Part shown: positions 54,104 through 62,837 of the stretch, piece by piece
How positions within the stretch are numbered: the stretch's first letter is position 1
Layout of the letters: each line of letters begins with the position of its first letter
Source of the DNA: Aliishimia sp963721175
GTDB lineage: Bacteria; Pseudomonadota; Alphaproteobacteria; Rhodobacterales; Rhodobacteraceae
Length of the DNA: 64,000 nt
NCBI GenBank assembly: GCA_963721175.1
Contig: CAVRIG010000018.1
Span: 124,001 to 188,000 of the forward strand
Direction of reading: 5' to 3'
Notes under the pieces: model-generated
What the model was told of the DNA's origin: nothing
Databases searched by the model: none
What the model saw: only the letters and a program-made list of their open reading frames with translations
Position numbers and translations under genes: made by a program

Positions 54104-54778
54104 TCAGTCGGGGAAGACCGGTTCGCGGAACCGGCGGTAGACCTCGATCATCCAGGCCAGCATCACTGCGTTTAGAAGATGCCAGGCCGGATGCGTGCCC
54201 AGCGGCCATTGCGGGCACAGCGTCTCGTCGAGCGAGCGCAGCGTGATCGACAGGCACAGGATCAGGGCGCCGAAGATCATCCCGCGCGCCGTGCGCGGTG
54301 CCGCGCGGACGATGCCCAGCGCGTAGACCAGAATCAGTAGGGGCACCGACCAGTAGAGCCCCGAGATCCGGAAGAAGGGACGCGTTTCGAGCACGGTCGC
54401 CACTCCGGCGGCGTAGGGCAGGAACAGCGCCGTGGCCAGTCCCGCGCTCCAGGCCCCCAACCCGATGATGTCGCGGTTCACGAGGTAGAGATAGACGAGG
54501 ATGAAGATCAGGATCGGAAGCACGTCCGCCGCACCGGCCCAGGCCGCGGCGTAGGTGTGCCAGAGGAAGGAGCCGATCCCGATGACGAAGAGGATCGCGG
54601 CCAGCACGCGACCTCCCGGCGCGTCCGAACAGGCGCGCCACATCCAGATCGCCGCGACCAGGAACGCCAGGTTCGACACCGCGTTCCAGGGCTCCGCCCA
54701 CCACGTCATGTCCGTCCGCTCGCAATAGGCGTCGATCTGGCGCGTCCAGTCCAAGTCGGTCCTCCGGCCTCCGCCCAC
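54104..54778 (-). CDS. Ceramidase-family (alkaline ceramidase-like) membrane protein
   Basis: The 224-residue protein has about seven TM helices and CREST/ceramidase (PF05875) features. IDAYCERTDMTWWAEPWNAVSN is at the N terminus, GIGSFLWHTYAAAWAGAADVLP gives the HxxxxxxxxxxD pattern, and THPAWHLLNAVML holds the late His pair. These residues form the zinc hydrolase site of alkaline ceramidases. Bacterial members may hydrolyse sphingolipid-like or other amides. Confidence 0.8.
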   Translation of the reverse strand: MGGGRRTDLDWTRQIDAYCERTDMTWWAEPWNAVSNLAFLVAAIWMWRACSDAPGGRVLAAILFVIGIGSFLWHTYAAAWAGAADVLPILIFILVYLYLVNRDIIGLGAWSAGLATALFLPYAAGVATVLETRPFFRISGLYWSVPLLILVYALGIVRAAPRTARGMIFGALILCLSITLRSLDETLCPQWPLGTHPAWHLLNAVMLAWMIEVYRRFREPVFPD

Positions 54779-54891
54779 TCATGCCCGGCCACTCATGCCC
54801 GGCGTCAACCTCTGCTTCTCTTGCCGAAGACGCAAGTTGCGAGCGACGACACCCATGATAACGTCCGGTGAAAGCGACAAGGAGTTACATC

Positions 54892-55584
54892 ATGAACATC
54901 ATCTGGCTCGGCCACGGGTCGTTCCGCATCGAGATCGCAGGCCAGGTCCTGCTGATCGACCCATGGCTGACCGACAGCCCGGTGCTGGGCGCGGAGCATC
55001 ACGATGCCGCGACGCACGGCGCCACGCATCTGCTGCTGACGCACACGCATTTCGACCACGTCATCGATGCCGTGCGGCTCTGCCGGGAGCTCGGAATTCC
55101 CGCCGTGGGGCAGTACGACATCATGTCCTACTGGGCCGAAAAGGAAGGGATCGAGACCGTGGGCTTCAACAAGGGCGGCACGGTTTCGCTCGGGGATGTC
55201 GGCGTCTCCATGGTGCCTGCTTCCCATTCCTCGACGTTCCAGCGCGAGGAAGGCCCCGTCGCCAGCGGGTCGGAGGTCGGCTTCATGATCACGGGCGAGG
55301 GCAAGACGCTCTACGTCTCGGGCGACACCGACATCATGGCCGACATGGACTGGATGGGCGACTACTACAAACCCGAGATCGGGATCCTCTCGGCGGGCGG
55401 TCATTTCACCATGGACATGAAGGCGGCGGCCTATGCCGCGAAGCGGTATTTTGACTTCAAGACGGTGATCCCCTGCCACTACAGGACCTTCCCGATCCTC
55501 GAGCAGGACGCGTCGACGCTGATCGACGGGCTGCCCGGCGTGAACGTGATCGAACCACAGATCATGGAGGTCATCGCCCTCTGA
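54892..55584 (+). CDS. UPF0173 metal-dependent hydrolase
   Basis: The 230-residue metallo-beta-lactamase fold protein starts MNIIWLGHGSFRIE, with LLIDPWLTDSP, LLLTHTHFDHVIDA (HxHxDH), VSGDTDIMADM and VIPCHYRTFP. UPF0173 proteins are single-domain hydrolases of unknown substrate. ATG 54892 lies 7 nt after AAGGAG; the upstream in-frame ATG at 54868 is not in the family. Confidence 0.9.
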   Translation: MNIIWLGHGSFRIEIAGQVLLIDPWLTDSPVLGAEHHDAATHGATHLLLTHTHFDHVIDAVRLCRELGIPAVGQYDIMSYWAEKEGIETVGFNKGGTVSLGDVGVSMVPASHSSTFQREEGPVASGSEVGFMITGEGKTLYVSGDTDIMADMDWMGDYYKPEIGILSAGGHFTMDMKAAAYAAKRYFDFKTVIPCHYRTFPILEQDASTLIDGLPGVNVIEPQIMEVIAL

Positions 55585-55855
55585 GCGCCGCGCTTTGATT
55601 GCAGAAATGGTATGTCAACTTCGTACCGTCGCGAGAGAAAGCGACTCCTATTCTTCCAAACCGGGTCGCACGAACAGCATCCGGCTGTTGCCACGACCCG
55701 ACGAGGCTCGGAGGAGCGGCGGCATGGCAACTCAGCGGATTTCGAGCGCGCCGCGAACCGATTCCCAAAATTCTTTGAAACCTTTTCGGCTTGGCATAGT
55801 TCTAGATCAGTCGAGCGCAGTTGTGCGCTCGATGAACATTGGGAGTGAAGACCGT

Positions 55856-56518
55856 ATGACAAATTCAAGAGTGATGAACCGCCTCTTGGTGACAGCCGCC
55901 GCGACGGCGGTCCTGTTGCTTCCTGCGGTAGCGTCGGCAAGTACTATCCTGGACGACTTCAGCGTCAACCAGCAAGCCAATGATGCCCCGGGTGCAACCG
56001 GTCCCACAACGACGGTCGGTATCCGTACGTTCACAGTAGACAATGGCGCAGCTACCGCTCCGTCGGCGACCACCCTCCAGTCCGGCTTTAGCCCGGATTA
56101 TCTTGACTTCAGCAATGCGTCCGGCGTGACGGGAACGGGCGAAGTATCCTGGGCGCTCATGGGCGCGAACCTTTCCAGTTACACCGGCTTCGAAATCGAC
56201 CTCGTCCGGTACGACCTCAACAATGCGACTACGGACCTGACCCTGTCCGTGGATGGCTCTTCAGCGATGTCGCGTCTTCTGTCAGCCTCGGCGGTCGGAA
56301 CCCTGGCATTTAACTTCTCCGAATTTGCCGGCGCCAACTTCGGTTCGATCAACAACATCGTGTTGACGCTCGACAATTCGACCCTGCCGTCGGTCGACCT
56401 CGCCCTCGACGACTTCCGGGCCGTCGGCGAATTGATGCCCGTTCCGCTACCTGCGGGTGGGCTTCTGCTTGTGACCGGCCTTCTCGGCCTTGGAGTTCTG
56501 CGCCGTCGCACTGCGTGA
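55856..56518 (+). CDS. VPLPA-CTERM sorting-domain secreted protein
   Basis: The 220-residue protein has a signal peptide (LLVTAAATAVLLLPAVASAST), a beta-rich body and a C-terminal sorting tail VPLPAGGLLLVTGLLGLGVLRRRTA-type: VPLPA motif, TM helix, Arg cluster. VPLPA-CTERM proteins are sorted by an exosortase-like system, often with exopolysaccharide. The body (LDDFSVNQQANDAPGATGP..., SSYTGFEIDLVRYDLN) is not a recognised domain. Thr/Ser/Asn-rich composition and lower GC than neighbours are typical of surface proteins. ATG 55856 follows GGGAGTGAAG. Confidence 0.82.
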   Translation: MTNSRVMNRLLVTAAATAVLLLPAVASASTILDDFSVNQQANDAPGATGPTTTVGIRTFTVDNGAATAPSATTLQSGFSPDYLDFSNASGVTGTGEVSWALMGANLSSYTGFEIDLVRYDLNNATTDLTLSVDGSSAMSRLLSASAVGTLAFNFSEFAGANFGSINNIVLTLDNSTLPSVDLALDDFRAVGELMPVPLPAGGLLLVTGLLGLGVLRRRTA

Positions 56519-56529
56519 TCCTACTCCCG

Positions 56530-56558
56530 GAGAGGTGTCCGCTGGGCACCTCTCTTTT
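56530..56558 (+). terminator. Rho-independent terminator after the VPLPA-CTERM gene
   Basis: GAGAGGTG (56530-56537) and CACCTCTC (56547-56554) form a perfect 8-bp stem with a 9-nt loop, followed by TTTT. It lies 11 bp after the stop codon. Confidence 0.85.
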
Positions 56559-56737
56559 CCCTGACGACGACGCTTCCCCGGTCTACAGGACGTGATCATG
56601 AGACAGCCGCCGTTGATGGCGGCTTTCTTGCATGTAGAGCGGTAAGCTGGCGCTCACTCATCCTCTCTTTGCCGCGCTCGGAACCGAGCCCCGCGCGGAA
56701 GGTTGTCCACGCATCCGACAGCAACAAAGAGCACTTC

Positions 56738-57082
56738 ATGTCCTTATCGAAATCGAAAGACCAGATCTGGGACGAGTGGCACTCTCTCGTGAACATGGCC
56801 CCCGGCGAGCTCGAAGACTGGCTCGAGACCGAAAACTCGACATCGGTGGGCGACAGCGATGATGGCGAGAGCACCGGGCACAAGTCCGGGCGGCGCGTCG
56901 TCGAGATCAAGCGCACCAACAAGGCAGATCTCACCGACGCGCAGTGGGATCACATGGCGACCGTCGTCGGCTACATCAAGCGTCATCTGTCGCAAGGCGG
57001 CCCCGCCGAGGACACGGAGACTTCGGCCTGGCGGTATTCCCTGATGAACTGGGGCCACGACCCGTTGAAGGAGAAGAGTTGA
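56738..57082 (+). CDS. DUF3140 family protein
   Basis: The 114-residue protein contains IWDEWHSLVNMAPGELEDWLETENS, GHKSGRRVVEIKRTNKADLT and MATVVGYIKRHLSQ, the DUF3140 pattern (short, charged, with a helix-rich N terminus and basic middle). DUF3140 proteins are often next to Rho_N or DUF2945-type stress genes and their function is unknown. Its stop overlaps the next start (TGATG). Confidence 0.8.
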   Translation: MSLSKSKDQIWDEWHSLVNMAPGELEDWLETENSTSVGDSDDGESTGHKSGRRVVEIKRTNKADLTDAQWDHMATVVGYIKRHLSQGGPAEDTETSAWRYSLMNWGHDPLKEKS

Positions 57083-57723
57083 TGTCCTCCGCCAAGAAGA
57101 GCGACCCCGAGCTCTGGGAAAAGATCAAGAAGGAGATCACCGAAAGCGACAAGGGCGGCGACCCGGGCCAGTGGTCGGCGCGGAAGGCGCAGATGTCGGT
57201 GCAGGAATACAAGAAGCGCGGCGGCGGCTACGAGGATAGAGGCCCCGATCAGGATGACACTGATCTGCACCAATGGACGGAAGAGGATTGGGGCACGAAA
57301 TCCGGTGAGGCGTCCGGGGACACCGGGGAGCGGTATCTGCCCCGAAAGGTGCGGATGCTCCTGACGGAGGACGAATACGCCCGCTCGACCCGAAAGAAAC
57401 GCGATGGCGACGAGCAGTTCGTCGACCAGCCGGAGGACGTGAAGGAAAAGGTCGCCCATATCAAGGCGCACGGTCCGACGAAGGACATGCTGATGAAGCG
57501 CGCGCAGGATCTCGGTATCGAGGGCCGCTCATCCTTCTCGAAGGATGAATTGCTGGCTGCCATCGACAAGGCGACCGACAGCAACGGCCGCTGCAAGGGC
57601 TCGGTCGCGGCCCTGCAGGACAAGACGCGGGAAGAGCTCTACGAGATGGCGCAGGATCGCGGGATCGCCGGTCGGTCCGACATGTCGAAGGACGAATTGC
57701 TCCACGCGCTGGAAAAGGACTAG
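57082..57723 (+). CDS. DUF5872-like protein with two Rho N-terminal-type repeats
   Basis: The 213-residue hydrophilic protein has an N-terminal region SDPELWEKIKKEITESDKGG and QWSARKAQMSVQEYKKRGG (DUF5872-like), then a linker. Two SAP/Rho_N-type helix-extended-helix units follow: TKDMLMKRAQDLGIEGRSSFSKDELLAAI and TREELYEMAQDRGIAGRSDMSKDELLHAL. Such units bind nucleic acids. It is translationally coupled to the DUF3140 gene, suggesting a joint role on DNA or RNA, possibly in stationary phase or stress. This is inference. Confidence 0.75.
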   Translation: MSSAKKSDPELWEKIKKEITESDKGGDPGQWSARKAQMSVQEYKKRGGGYEDRGPDQDDTDLHQWTEEDWGTKSGEASGDTGERYLPRKVRMLLTEDEYARSTRKKRDGDEQFVDQPEDVKEKVAHIKAHGPTKDMLMKRAQDLGIEGRSSFSKDELLAAIDKATDSNGRCKGSVAALQDKTREELYEMAQDRGIAGRSDMSKDELLHALEKD

Positions 57724-57759
57724 CACCCGGCCCGCACGGAGCACCCGCAGGTGCAGCCA

Positions 57760-58065
57760 CTATTCCTCCCGTTCGGTCGTGAAGGCCAGCGGGTAACCGT
57801 TCTCGCGCGCCAAGTCGTTCCCGTACTGCGCCTTGGTCTCGGCGACCTCCCTGGTGAAGACGGCCACGACGCACGCGCCCCTTCGATGTGCGGTCAGCAT
57901 CACGCCCAGCGCCTCGGATTCGGTCATCCGGAAGACCGCCATCAGCACCCTCGTCACGAAATCGCGCGGGGTGAAATCGTCGTTGAGCAGAATCACCTTC
58001 CAGAGCTTCGGACGCTCCGGTTTCACCTTTTCGACAGGTTTCGGTTTGGTGACGGTTTCGCTCAT
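57760..58065 (-). CDS. clpS: ATP-dependent Clp protease adaptor ClpS
   Basis: The 101-residue protein has KLWKVILLNDDFTPRDFVTRVL, HRRGACVVAVFTREVAETK and the ClpS core that binds N-degron residues and docks on the ClpA N-domain. Start MSETVTKPKP at 58065 gives the usual flexible N-terminal extension. No clpA is adjacent. Confidence 0.93.
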   Translation of the reverse strand: MSETVTKPKPVEKVKPERPKLWKVILLNDDFTPRDFVTRVLMAVFRMTESEALGVMLTAHRRGACVVAVFTREVAETKAQYGNDLARENGYPLAFTTEREE

Positions 58066-58140
58066 GCGGGACCTTTCGCTGCACGCGCATGATGCCAAAA
58101 TCGGCGGCGCAAGGCCACGCGACTTTTCCGTCCGCCCGCG

Positions 58141-58596
58141 TCAGTCCGTGCGGCGCGCGCGGAAAAAATCCCGCAGCAGCACCTCGGCCACGCTGGCGGA
58201 GATGCCGTCGTAGACCTCCGGCACATGGTGGCTCTGCGGATGGGCGAAGACACGGGCCCCATGCGCCACGCCGCCGGACTTCGGGTCCGCCGCGCCGTAG
58301 TAGACCCTGGCGATCCGTGCAACGGCGATCACGCCCGCGCACATCGCACAGGGCTCCAGCGTGACGTAGAGGTCATGGTCCGGCAGCCGCTCGGAACCCA
58401 GCACCGCACAGGCGGCGCGGATCGCCAGCATCTCCGCATGCGCCGACGGATCCGCCAGTTCCCGCGTCCGGTTGCCCGCTGCCGCCACGACCTGACCGCC
58501 GGGCGAGACCACGACCGCGCCCACCGGCACCTCGCCACGCGCGCCCGCCGCGCGCGCTTCAGCCAGGGCGCGTTCCATGTGGCTGCGAAAGACCAT
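58141..58596 (-). CDS. tadA: tRNA adenosine deaminase TadA-like
   Basis: The 151-residue cytidine-deaminase-fold protein has HAEMLAIRAACAVLGS (zinc His and catalytic Glu) and LEPCAMCAGVI (zinc Cys pair), with NRTRELADPSAHAE as in TadA. It converts A34 to inosine in tRNA-Arg(ACG). I prefer ATG 58596 (MVFRSHMERALAEA), the typical TadA start, over the internal ATG. Confidence 0.9.
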   Translation of the reverse strand: MVFRSHMERALAEARAAGARGEVPVGAVVVSPGGQVVAAAGNRTRELADPSAHAEMLAIRAACAVLGSERLPDHDLYVTLEPCAMCAGVIAVARIARVYYGAADPKSGGVAHGARVFAHPQSHHVPEVYDGISASVAEVLLRDFFRARRTD

Positions 58597-58658
58597 GCGC
58601 TTCACTTGCCGCGAAAGCGGCACCTTTCGCAAGCGCGCGAAACCGGCTAAGCGCGGGC

Positions 58659-59499
58659 ATGGCCAGCCAATCCCCTCCCGGCGAGCGCATCGCCAAGGTC
58701 CTGTCGCGCGGCAGGCATAGCCTCCCGCCGCGAGGCCGAGCGCATGATCGAGGCGGGTCGCGTGACGGTGAATGGCAAGGTGATAGATCGCGCGGCGCTG
58801 AACGTCACCGAGAAGGACAGGATCACCGTCGACGGCAATGCGGTGGGCGACCCCGAACCGCCGCGGCTCTGGCTCTACCACAAGCCCTTGGGGCTGCTGA
58901 CGACGGCGCGGGACGACCAGGGACGGCCGACGATCTTCGACGAACTGCCGGAGGACCTGCCGCGCGTCATGCCGGTCGGGCGGCTCGACATCAACTCCGA
59001 GGGGCTGCTGCTCCTGACCAATGACGGCGGGATCAAGCGGCGGCTGGAACTTCCCGCGACGGGATTCGCGCGGCGCTACCGCGTCCGGCTGCACGGGCGC
59101 CCGACCGACGAGACGTTCCAGCCGCTGCGGGACGGTCTGACGGTCGACGGCCAGGCATTCCTCCCGATGCAGGTCACGCTCGATCGCCAGCAGGGCGCGA
59201 ACGCGTGGGTCACCGTCGCGATCCGGGAGGGCAAGAACCGCGAGGTGCGCCGGGCCATGGCCGATATCGGGCTGACGGTGAACCGGCTGATCCGCGTCTC
59301 CTACGGACCCTTCCAGCTTGGCACTCTCGCGCCGGGCACCGTGGAGGAGGTACGGCCGCGCGTCCTGCGCGACCAGCTCGGGCTCGACCCGCCAAGTGAC
59401 CCCGCAGCCAAACCGAGACCGCAGGTCAAACGCAAACCGCGACCCGCACACCGAAGCGGTACGACGCGCGCACCACGCAAGGATGGAGGCCGGGCATAG
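58659..59499 (+). CDS. RluB/RsuA-family pseudouridine synthase, one +1 frameshift
   Basis: The corrected product is about 279 residues: S4 domain (ERIAKVLSRAGIASRREAERMIEAGRVTVNG once an extra G near 58711 is removed) and a catalytic domain with GRLDINSEGLLLLTNDG (catalytic Asp). REGKNREVRRAM follows and a Lys/Arg/Pro-rich tail (about 245-279) ends it. The tail favours an RluB-like 23S rRNA enzyme over RsuA. The frameshift is probably a sequence error. Confidence 0.85.
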
Positions 59500-59600
59500 A
59501 CGCTCCGGCGGCACTCGAACGCGAAGCGCGCGCCAGCTTGCCGTTGCGCATGCAACACGCCTGACACAGATCAGGAATAAGGCTGGACAGTACGGCGCCC

Positions 59601-59629
59601 TTGGCACATCGCTGCACTGCGGCTAATCT
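59601..59629 (+). promoter_or_regulatory. Promoter candidate for the TelA operon
   Basis: TTGGCA (59601-59606), a 17-bp spacer and TAATCT (59624-59629). Transcription would begin near 59636, only about 13 nt before the 29-aa frame, leaving the GGGGA ribosome site at the very 5' end. The -35 matches 5 of 6 and the -10 3 of 6. Confidence 0.4.
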
Positions 59630-59648
59630 GCCCGCGGGGAGCTGCATC

Positions 59649-59738
59649 ATGACGAACTCGAGTTTCCAGAAGATCACATATGCCGCGCTGCTCGTTCTGC
59701 TGTTCGGCACCTGCACCGGCTGGCTTGGAGGGCTCTGA
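59649..59738 (+). CDS. 29-aa single-TM membrane peptide
   Basis: The frame MTNSSFQKITYAALLVLLFG continues TCTGWLGGL and then stops, 4 bp before the XpaC-like gene. A hydrophobic helix (about 10-22) makes it a probable inner-membrane miniprotein. GGGGA lies 8 nt upstream of its ATG. It is too short for family assignment. Its position as first gene of the operon suggests a real product rather than chance, but this is not proven. Confidence 0.5.
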   Translation: MTNSSFQKITYAALLVLLFGTCTGWLGGL

Positions 59739-59742
59739 TCGC

Positions 59743-60648
59743 ATGGCCCAACGCTACGGCGGAAAGTACAGCCCGGACGGCAGCGCGCAGGACGCCGAAG
59801 CGCCGGCCCGACGCGGGCACTACGAACACGCACAGGTCAGCCCGACCGGCGCGCGGGCGAACCTACTGTTCCTGCCCGCGATCCTGCTGGTCTTCACCAC
59901 GCTGAACGACGGAGCCATCGCGATGACGCTGGGGCTCGTCGGCGCGGGGCTGCTCACGCTCGCGGCCTTCCTGCTGCGCGGTGGTCTGGAGGCGGAGGTG
60001 GAATACAACACCCGCCGCATCGCGAGGCGTCCAGCTATCCCGCGCAAGATCTTTTCGTCCGTCCTTACCGGCCTCGGCGTGGGCATGGCGACAATGGCGC
60101 ATGACGGCGGCCCGCTGGCGGCAATTCTCTATGCCGTGGCAAGTGGTGGCCTTCACCTCGCGTCCTTCGGGCTCGATCCGCTCAGGAACAAGGGCACCGA
60201 CGGGATCGACCTGATCCAGCAGGATCGCGTCGCCCGCGTGGTCGACGAGGCCGAAAAGTATCTGCAATCCATGCGCGAGGCGGTGCTGCGCGCCGGCGAC
60301 CGCAAGGCGGAGGCGCGGCTGGAACGCTTCACCTCCACGGTGCGCGGCATGGTCCGAACGGTGGAGGAGGATCCCCGCGACCTGACCGCGGCGCGCAAGT
60401 ATCTCGGCGTCTACCTGATGGGCGCGCGCGATGCGTCGAACAAGTTCGCCGACCTCTACAGCCGCTCCCGCGATCCGGAGGCGCAGGCGAAATATATCGC
60501 TCTACTCGACGATCTCGACAGCAACTTCGTCGCCAAGACCAACGACCTGATGTCCGATACGCATACCGACCTCGACATCGAGATCGAGGTGCTGCGCGAC
60601 CGGCTCGCCCGCGAAGGCGTGGCCATCGAACGGACATCCAGCAAATGA
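59743..60648 (+). CDS. XpaC-like (5-bromo-4-chloroindolyl phosphate hydrolysis) family protein
   Basis: The 301-residue protein has two or three TM helices in the first half (LLFLPAILLVFTTLND, MTLGLVGAGLLTLAAFLL, and a shorter one near 110-130). A cytosolic coiled-coil-like C-terminal half follows (RVARVVDEAEKYLQSMREAVL, YLMGARDASNKFADLY). The XpaC family (PF10112) usually lies next to TelA, as here, 21 bp upstream. Despite the name, an enzymatic role is doubtful and envelope stress is more likely. RBS GGAGGG precedes ATG 59743. Confidence 0.82.
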   Translation: MAQRYGGKYSPDGSAQDAEAPARRGHYEHAQVSPTGARANLLFLPAILLVFTTLNDGAIAMTLGLVGAGLLTLAAFLLRGGLEAEVEYNTRRIARRPAIPRKIFSSVLTGLGVGMATMAHDGGPLAAILYAVASGGLHLASFGLDPLRNKGTDGIDLIQQDRVARVVDEAEKYLQSMREAVLRAGDRKAEARLERFTSTVRGMVRTVEEDPRDLTAARKYLGVYLMGARDASNKFADLYSRSRDPEAQAKYIALLDDLDSNFVAKTNDLMSDTHTDLDIEIEVLRDRLAREGVAIERTSSK

Positions 60649-60669
60649 CCCTCATGAGGAACCGAACAC

Positions 60670-61866
60670 ATGTCTGACACCGTTCGCCGGAAGGCCGAGG
60701 AATCCGTGGCGCAGGTCGAGGAAGTCGCCGCCATCTCGCTGCCCGAACCCGTGGAGGCCGGCGAGATCGTGGCGCTGGAGAAGGCCGATGGTCCCGTCGG
60801 TGCGGAGATCCGTTCGCGGATGGACGAGATCGACATGGCCGACACCAATTCCATCGTGTCCTTCGGCTCCGCCGCGCAGGCCGAGTTGCAGGAGATCAGC
60901 CAGTCGATGCTGGCGGGCGTGCGCAACAAGGATGTCGGCCCGGCGGGTGACAGCTTGCGCGGCATCGTCAGCACCATCCGCGGCTTTTCCGTCTCCGAAC
61001 TCGATGTCCGCCGCGACCGGTCCTGGTGGGAAAAGCTGCTCGGCCGCGCCGCCCCCTTCGCCAAGTTCACCGCCCGGTTCGAGGAGGTGCAGGCCCAGAT
61101 CGACCGGATCACCGACGATCTGCTGAAGCATGAACACACGCTGCTGAAGGATATCAAGTCGCTCGATCTGCTTTACCAGAAGACGCTGCAATTCTACGAT
61201 GAACTCGCGCTCTACATCGCGGCCGGCGAGGCGAAGGTGAAAGAGCTCGACGCGACGACCATTCCCGCCAAGGAGGCCGAGGTGGAGAAAGCGCCCGAAG
61301 GCGACAAGGTCATGAAGGCACAGGAACTGCGCGATCTGCGCGCGGCCCGCGACGATCTGGAGCGCCGCGTGCACGATCTGAAGTTGACCCGCCAGGTGAC
61401 GATGCAATCCCTGCCTTCCATCCGGCTGGTGCAGGAGAACGACAAGAGCCTGGTGACCAAGATCAATTCGACGATGGTCAACACGGTGCCCTTGTGGGAA
61501 ACCCAACTCGCGCAGGCGGTGACGATCCAGCGGTCGGCGGAGGCGGCGTCGGCCGTGCGCGAGGCCAACGACCTGACCAACGAGCTGCTGACCGCCAACG
61601 CAAAGAACCTGCGCGACAGCAACAAGATGATCCGCCAGGAGATGGAGCGCGGCGTGTTCGACATCGAGGCGGTGAAGAAGGCGAACGCCGACCTGATCGG
61701 CACGATCCAGGAATCGCTGCAGATCGCGGACGAAGGCAAGCGCAAGCGCGCCGCGGCCGAGGAGGACCTGAAAAAGATGGAAGCGGACCTGCGCGACACG
61801 CTTGCCTCGGCCAAGTCGCGCCGCGACGGTGTGGGCGACAATGCCGCCACCGCCGTCCCGTCCTGA
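60670..61866 (+). CDS. TelA-family toxic anion resistance protein
   Basis: The 398-residue protein shows the TelA/KlaA (PF05816) pattern: SFGSAAQAELQEISQSMLAGV, WWEKLLGRAAPFAKFTARFEE, DSLRGIVSTIRGF, LLTANAKNLRDSNKMIRQEMERGVFDIEAV. It is long, helical and soluble. TelA proteins associate with tellurite and antibiotic stress resistance and with Ter-type systems. It lies between XpaC and a DUF2927 lipoprotein. Confidence 0.88.
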   Translation: MSDTVRRKAEESVAQVEEVAAISLPEPVEAGEIVALEKADGPVGAEIRSRMDEIDMADTNSIVSFGSAAQAELQEISQSMLAGVRNKDVGPAGDSLRGIVSTIRGFSVSELDVRRDRSWWEKLLGRAAPFAKFTARFEEVQAQIDRITDDLLKHEHTLLKDIKSLDLLYQKTLQFYDELALYIAAGEAKVKELDATTIPAKEAEVEKAPEGDKVMKAQELRDLRAARDDLERRVHDLKLTRQVTMQSLPSIRLVQENDKSLVTKINSTMVNTVPLWETQLAQAVTIQRSAEAASAVREANDLTNELLTANAKNLRDSNKMIRQEMERGVFDIEAVKKANADLIGTIQESLQIADEGKRKRAAAEEDLKKMEADLRDTLASAKSRRDGVGDNAATAVPS

Positions 61867-61876
61867 GCGGCCTTCC

Positions 61877-62821
61877 ATGGACCTTGCGCGTCTGTCTGTC
61901 TGGGTCCGTCGCGCGGCGATCCTCGTTCTGTTCCCGCTGCTGGCGGGCTGCGAGGTGCTCGAGCCGATGGTGGAGCCGGTGCTGATGCCGCGCGCCCGGC
62001 CCGACGGCCTGGCGCCCGCCGCCGCGCCCAAGGCCCCCTCGGCGGACAGCGAGGCACTGCGCCGCTATTATCGCCAGGTGCTGGCGGACGGCACCACGCG
62101 GGGGCTCCTGCGCACCGACGGGGGCGGGCCGGACACGCCCTACTCGGCCGAGATGCTGGAGCGGAACTTCGAGGACATCGCGTTCTACAACGAATACGAT
62201 CGCGGCGAGCAACCGCTGCGGCGCTGGATCGAACCGGTCCGGATCGAAGTGCGCTTCGACGACGACATCGACCCCGCGGCGCGGACGCGGGACAGCAATG
62301 CGGTCATTGCCTTTGCCGCGCGCCTGTCGCGTGTCACCGGCCATCCGATCACCGTGGGACGCGGGCGACCGAACTTCTACGTGTTCTTCACCAACGAAGA
62401 TGGCCGCGAGGATGTCCTGACCCAGATGCGCCAGGTGCAACCCCGCATCGACCGGGACACGCTTGCCGCGATCCGCGACATCCCGCGGTCGACATACTGC
62501 CTGGTCGTTGCAATCACCAGTTCAGACCGGCCGGCCGTCTACACCGGGGCCGTGGCGCTGATCCGGGCGGAACAACCCGACCTGATGCGTCTCTCCTGCA
62601 TCCACGAGGAAATCGCGCAAGGTCTGGGGCTGGCCAATGACAGCCCCTATGCCCGGCCGTCGATCTTCAACGATGACGACGAATTCGCGCTTCTGACCAG
62701 CCATGACGAGGATCTTCTCGGCATGCTCTATGATCCGCGCTTGCGCGCGGGCATGCGCATGAACGAGGCTCGGCCAATTCTGCAAGTGCTCTCGCGTGAG
62801 GCGACAGGCGCAGACCTATAG
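61877..62821 (+). CDS. DUF2927 lipoprotein
   Basis: The 314-residue protein starts with a lipoprotein signal (LVLFPLLAGCEVLEP). The DUF2927 domain follows: IEPVRIEVRFDDDIDP, GRPNFYVFFTNEDGRED, and LSCIHEEIAQGLGLANDSPYARPSIFNDDDEFALLTSHDE. The HEEIAQGLG sequence resembles a metallopeptidase helix (HExxxxG). DUF2927 may be a zinc-dependent hydrolase acting in the periplasm; this is inference. It is 10 bp after telA. Confidence 0.83.
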   Translation: MDLARLSVWVRRAAILVLFPLLAGCEVLEPMVEPVLMPRARPDGLAPAAAPKAPSADSEALRRYYRQVLADGTTRGLLRTDGGGPDTPYSAEMLERNFEDIAFYNEYDRGEQPLRRWIEPVRIEVRFDDDIDPAARTRDSNAVIAFAARLSRVTGHPITVGRGRPNFYVFFTNEDGREDVLTQMRQVQPRIDRDTLAAIRDIPRSTYCLVVAITSSDRPAVYTGAVALIRAEQPDLMRLSCIHEEIAQGLGLANDSPYARPSIFNDDDEFALLTSHDEDLLGMLYDPRLRAGMRMNEARPILQVLSREATGADL

Positions 62822-62837
62822 AAGAAAGGACGCTTAG

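Noticed and set aside
60652..62031. 459-codon minus-strand frame antisense to telA
   Set aside because: It is a mirror frame of a conserved gene with no RBS or domain.
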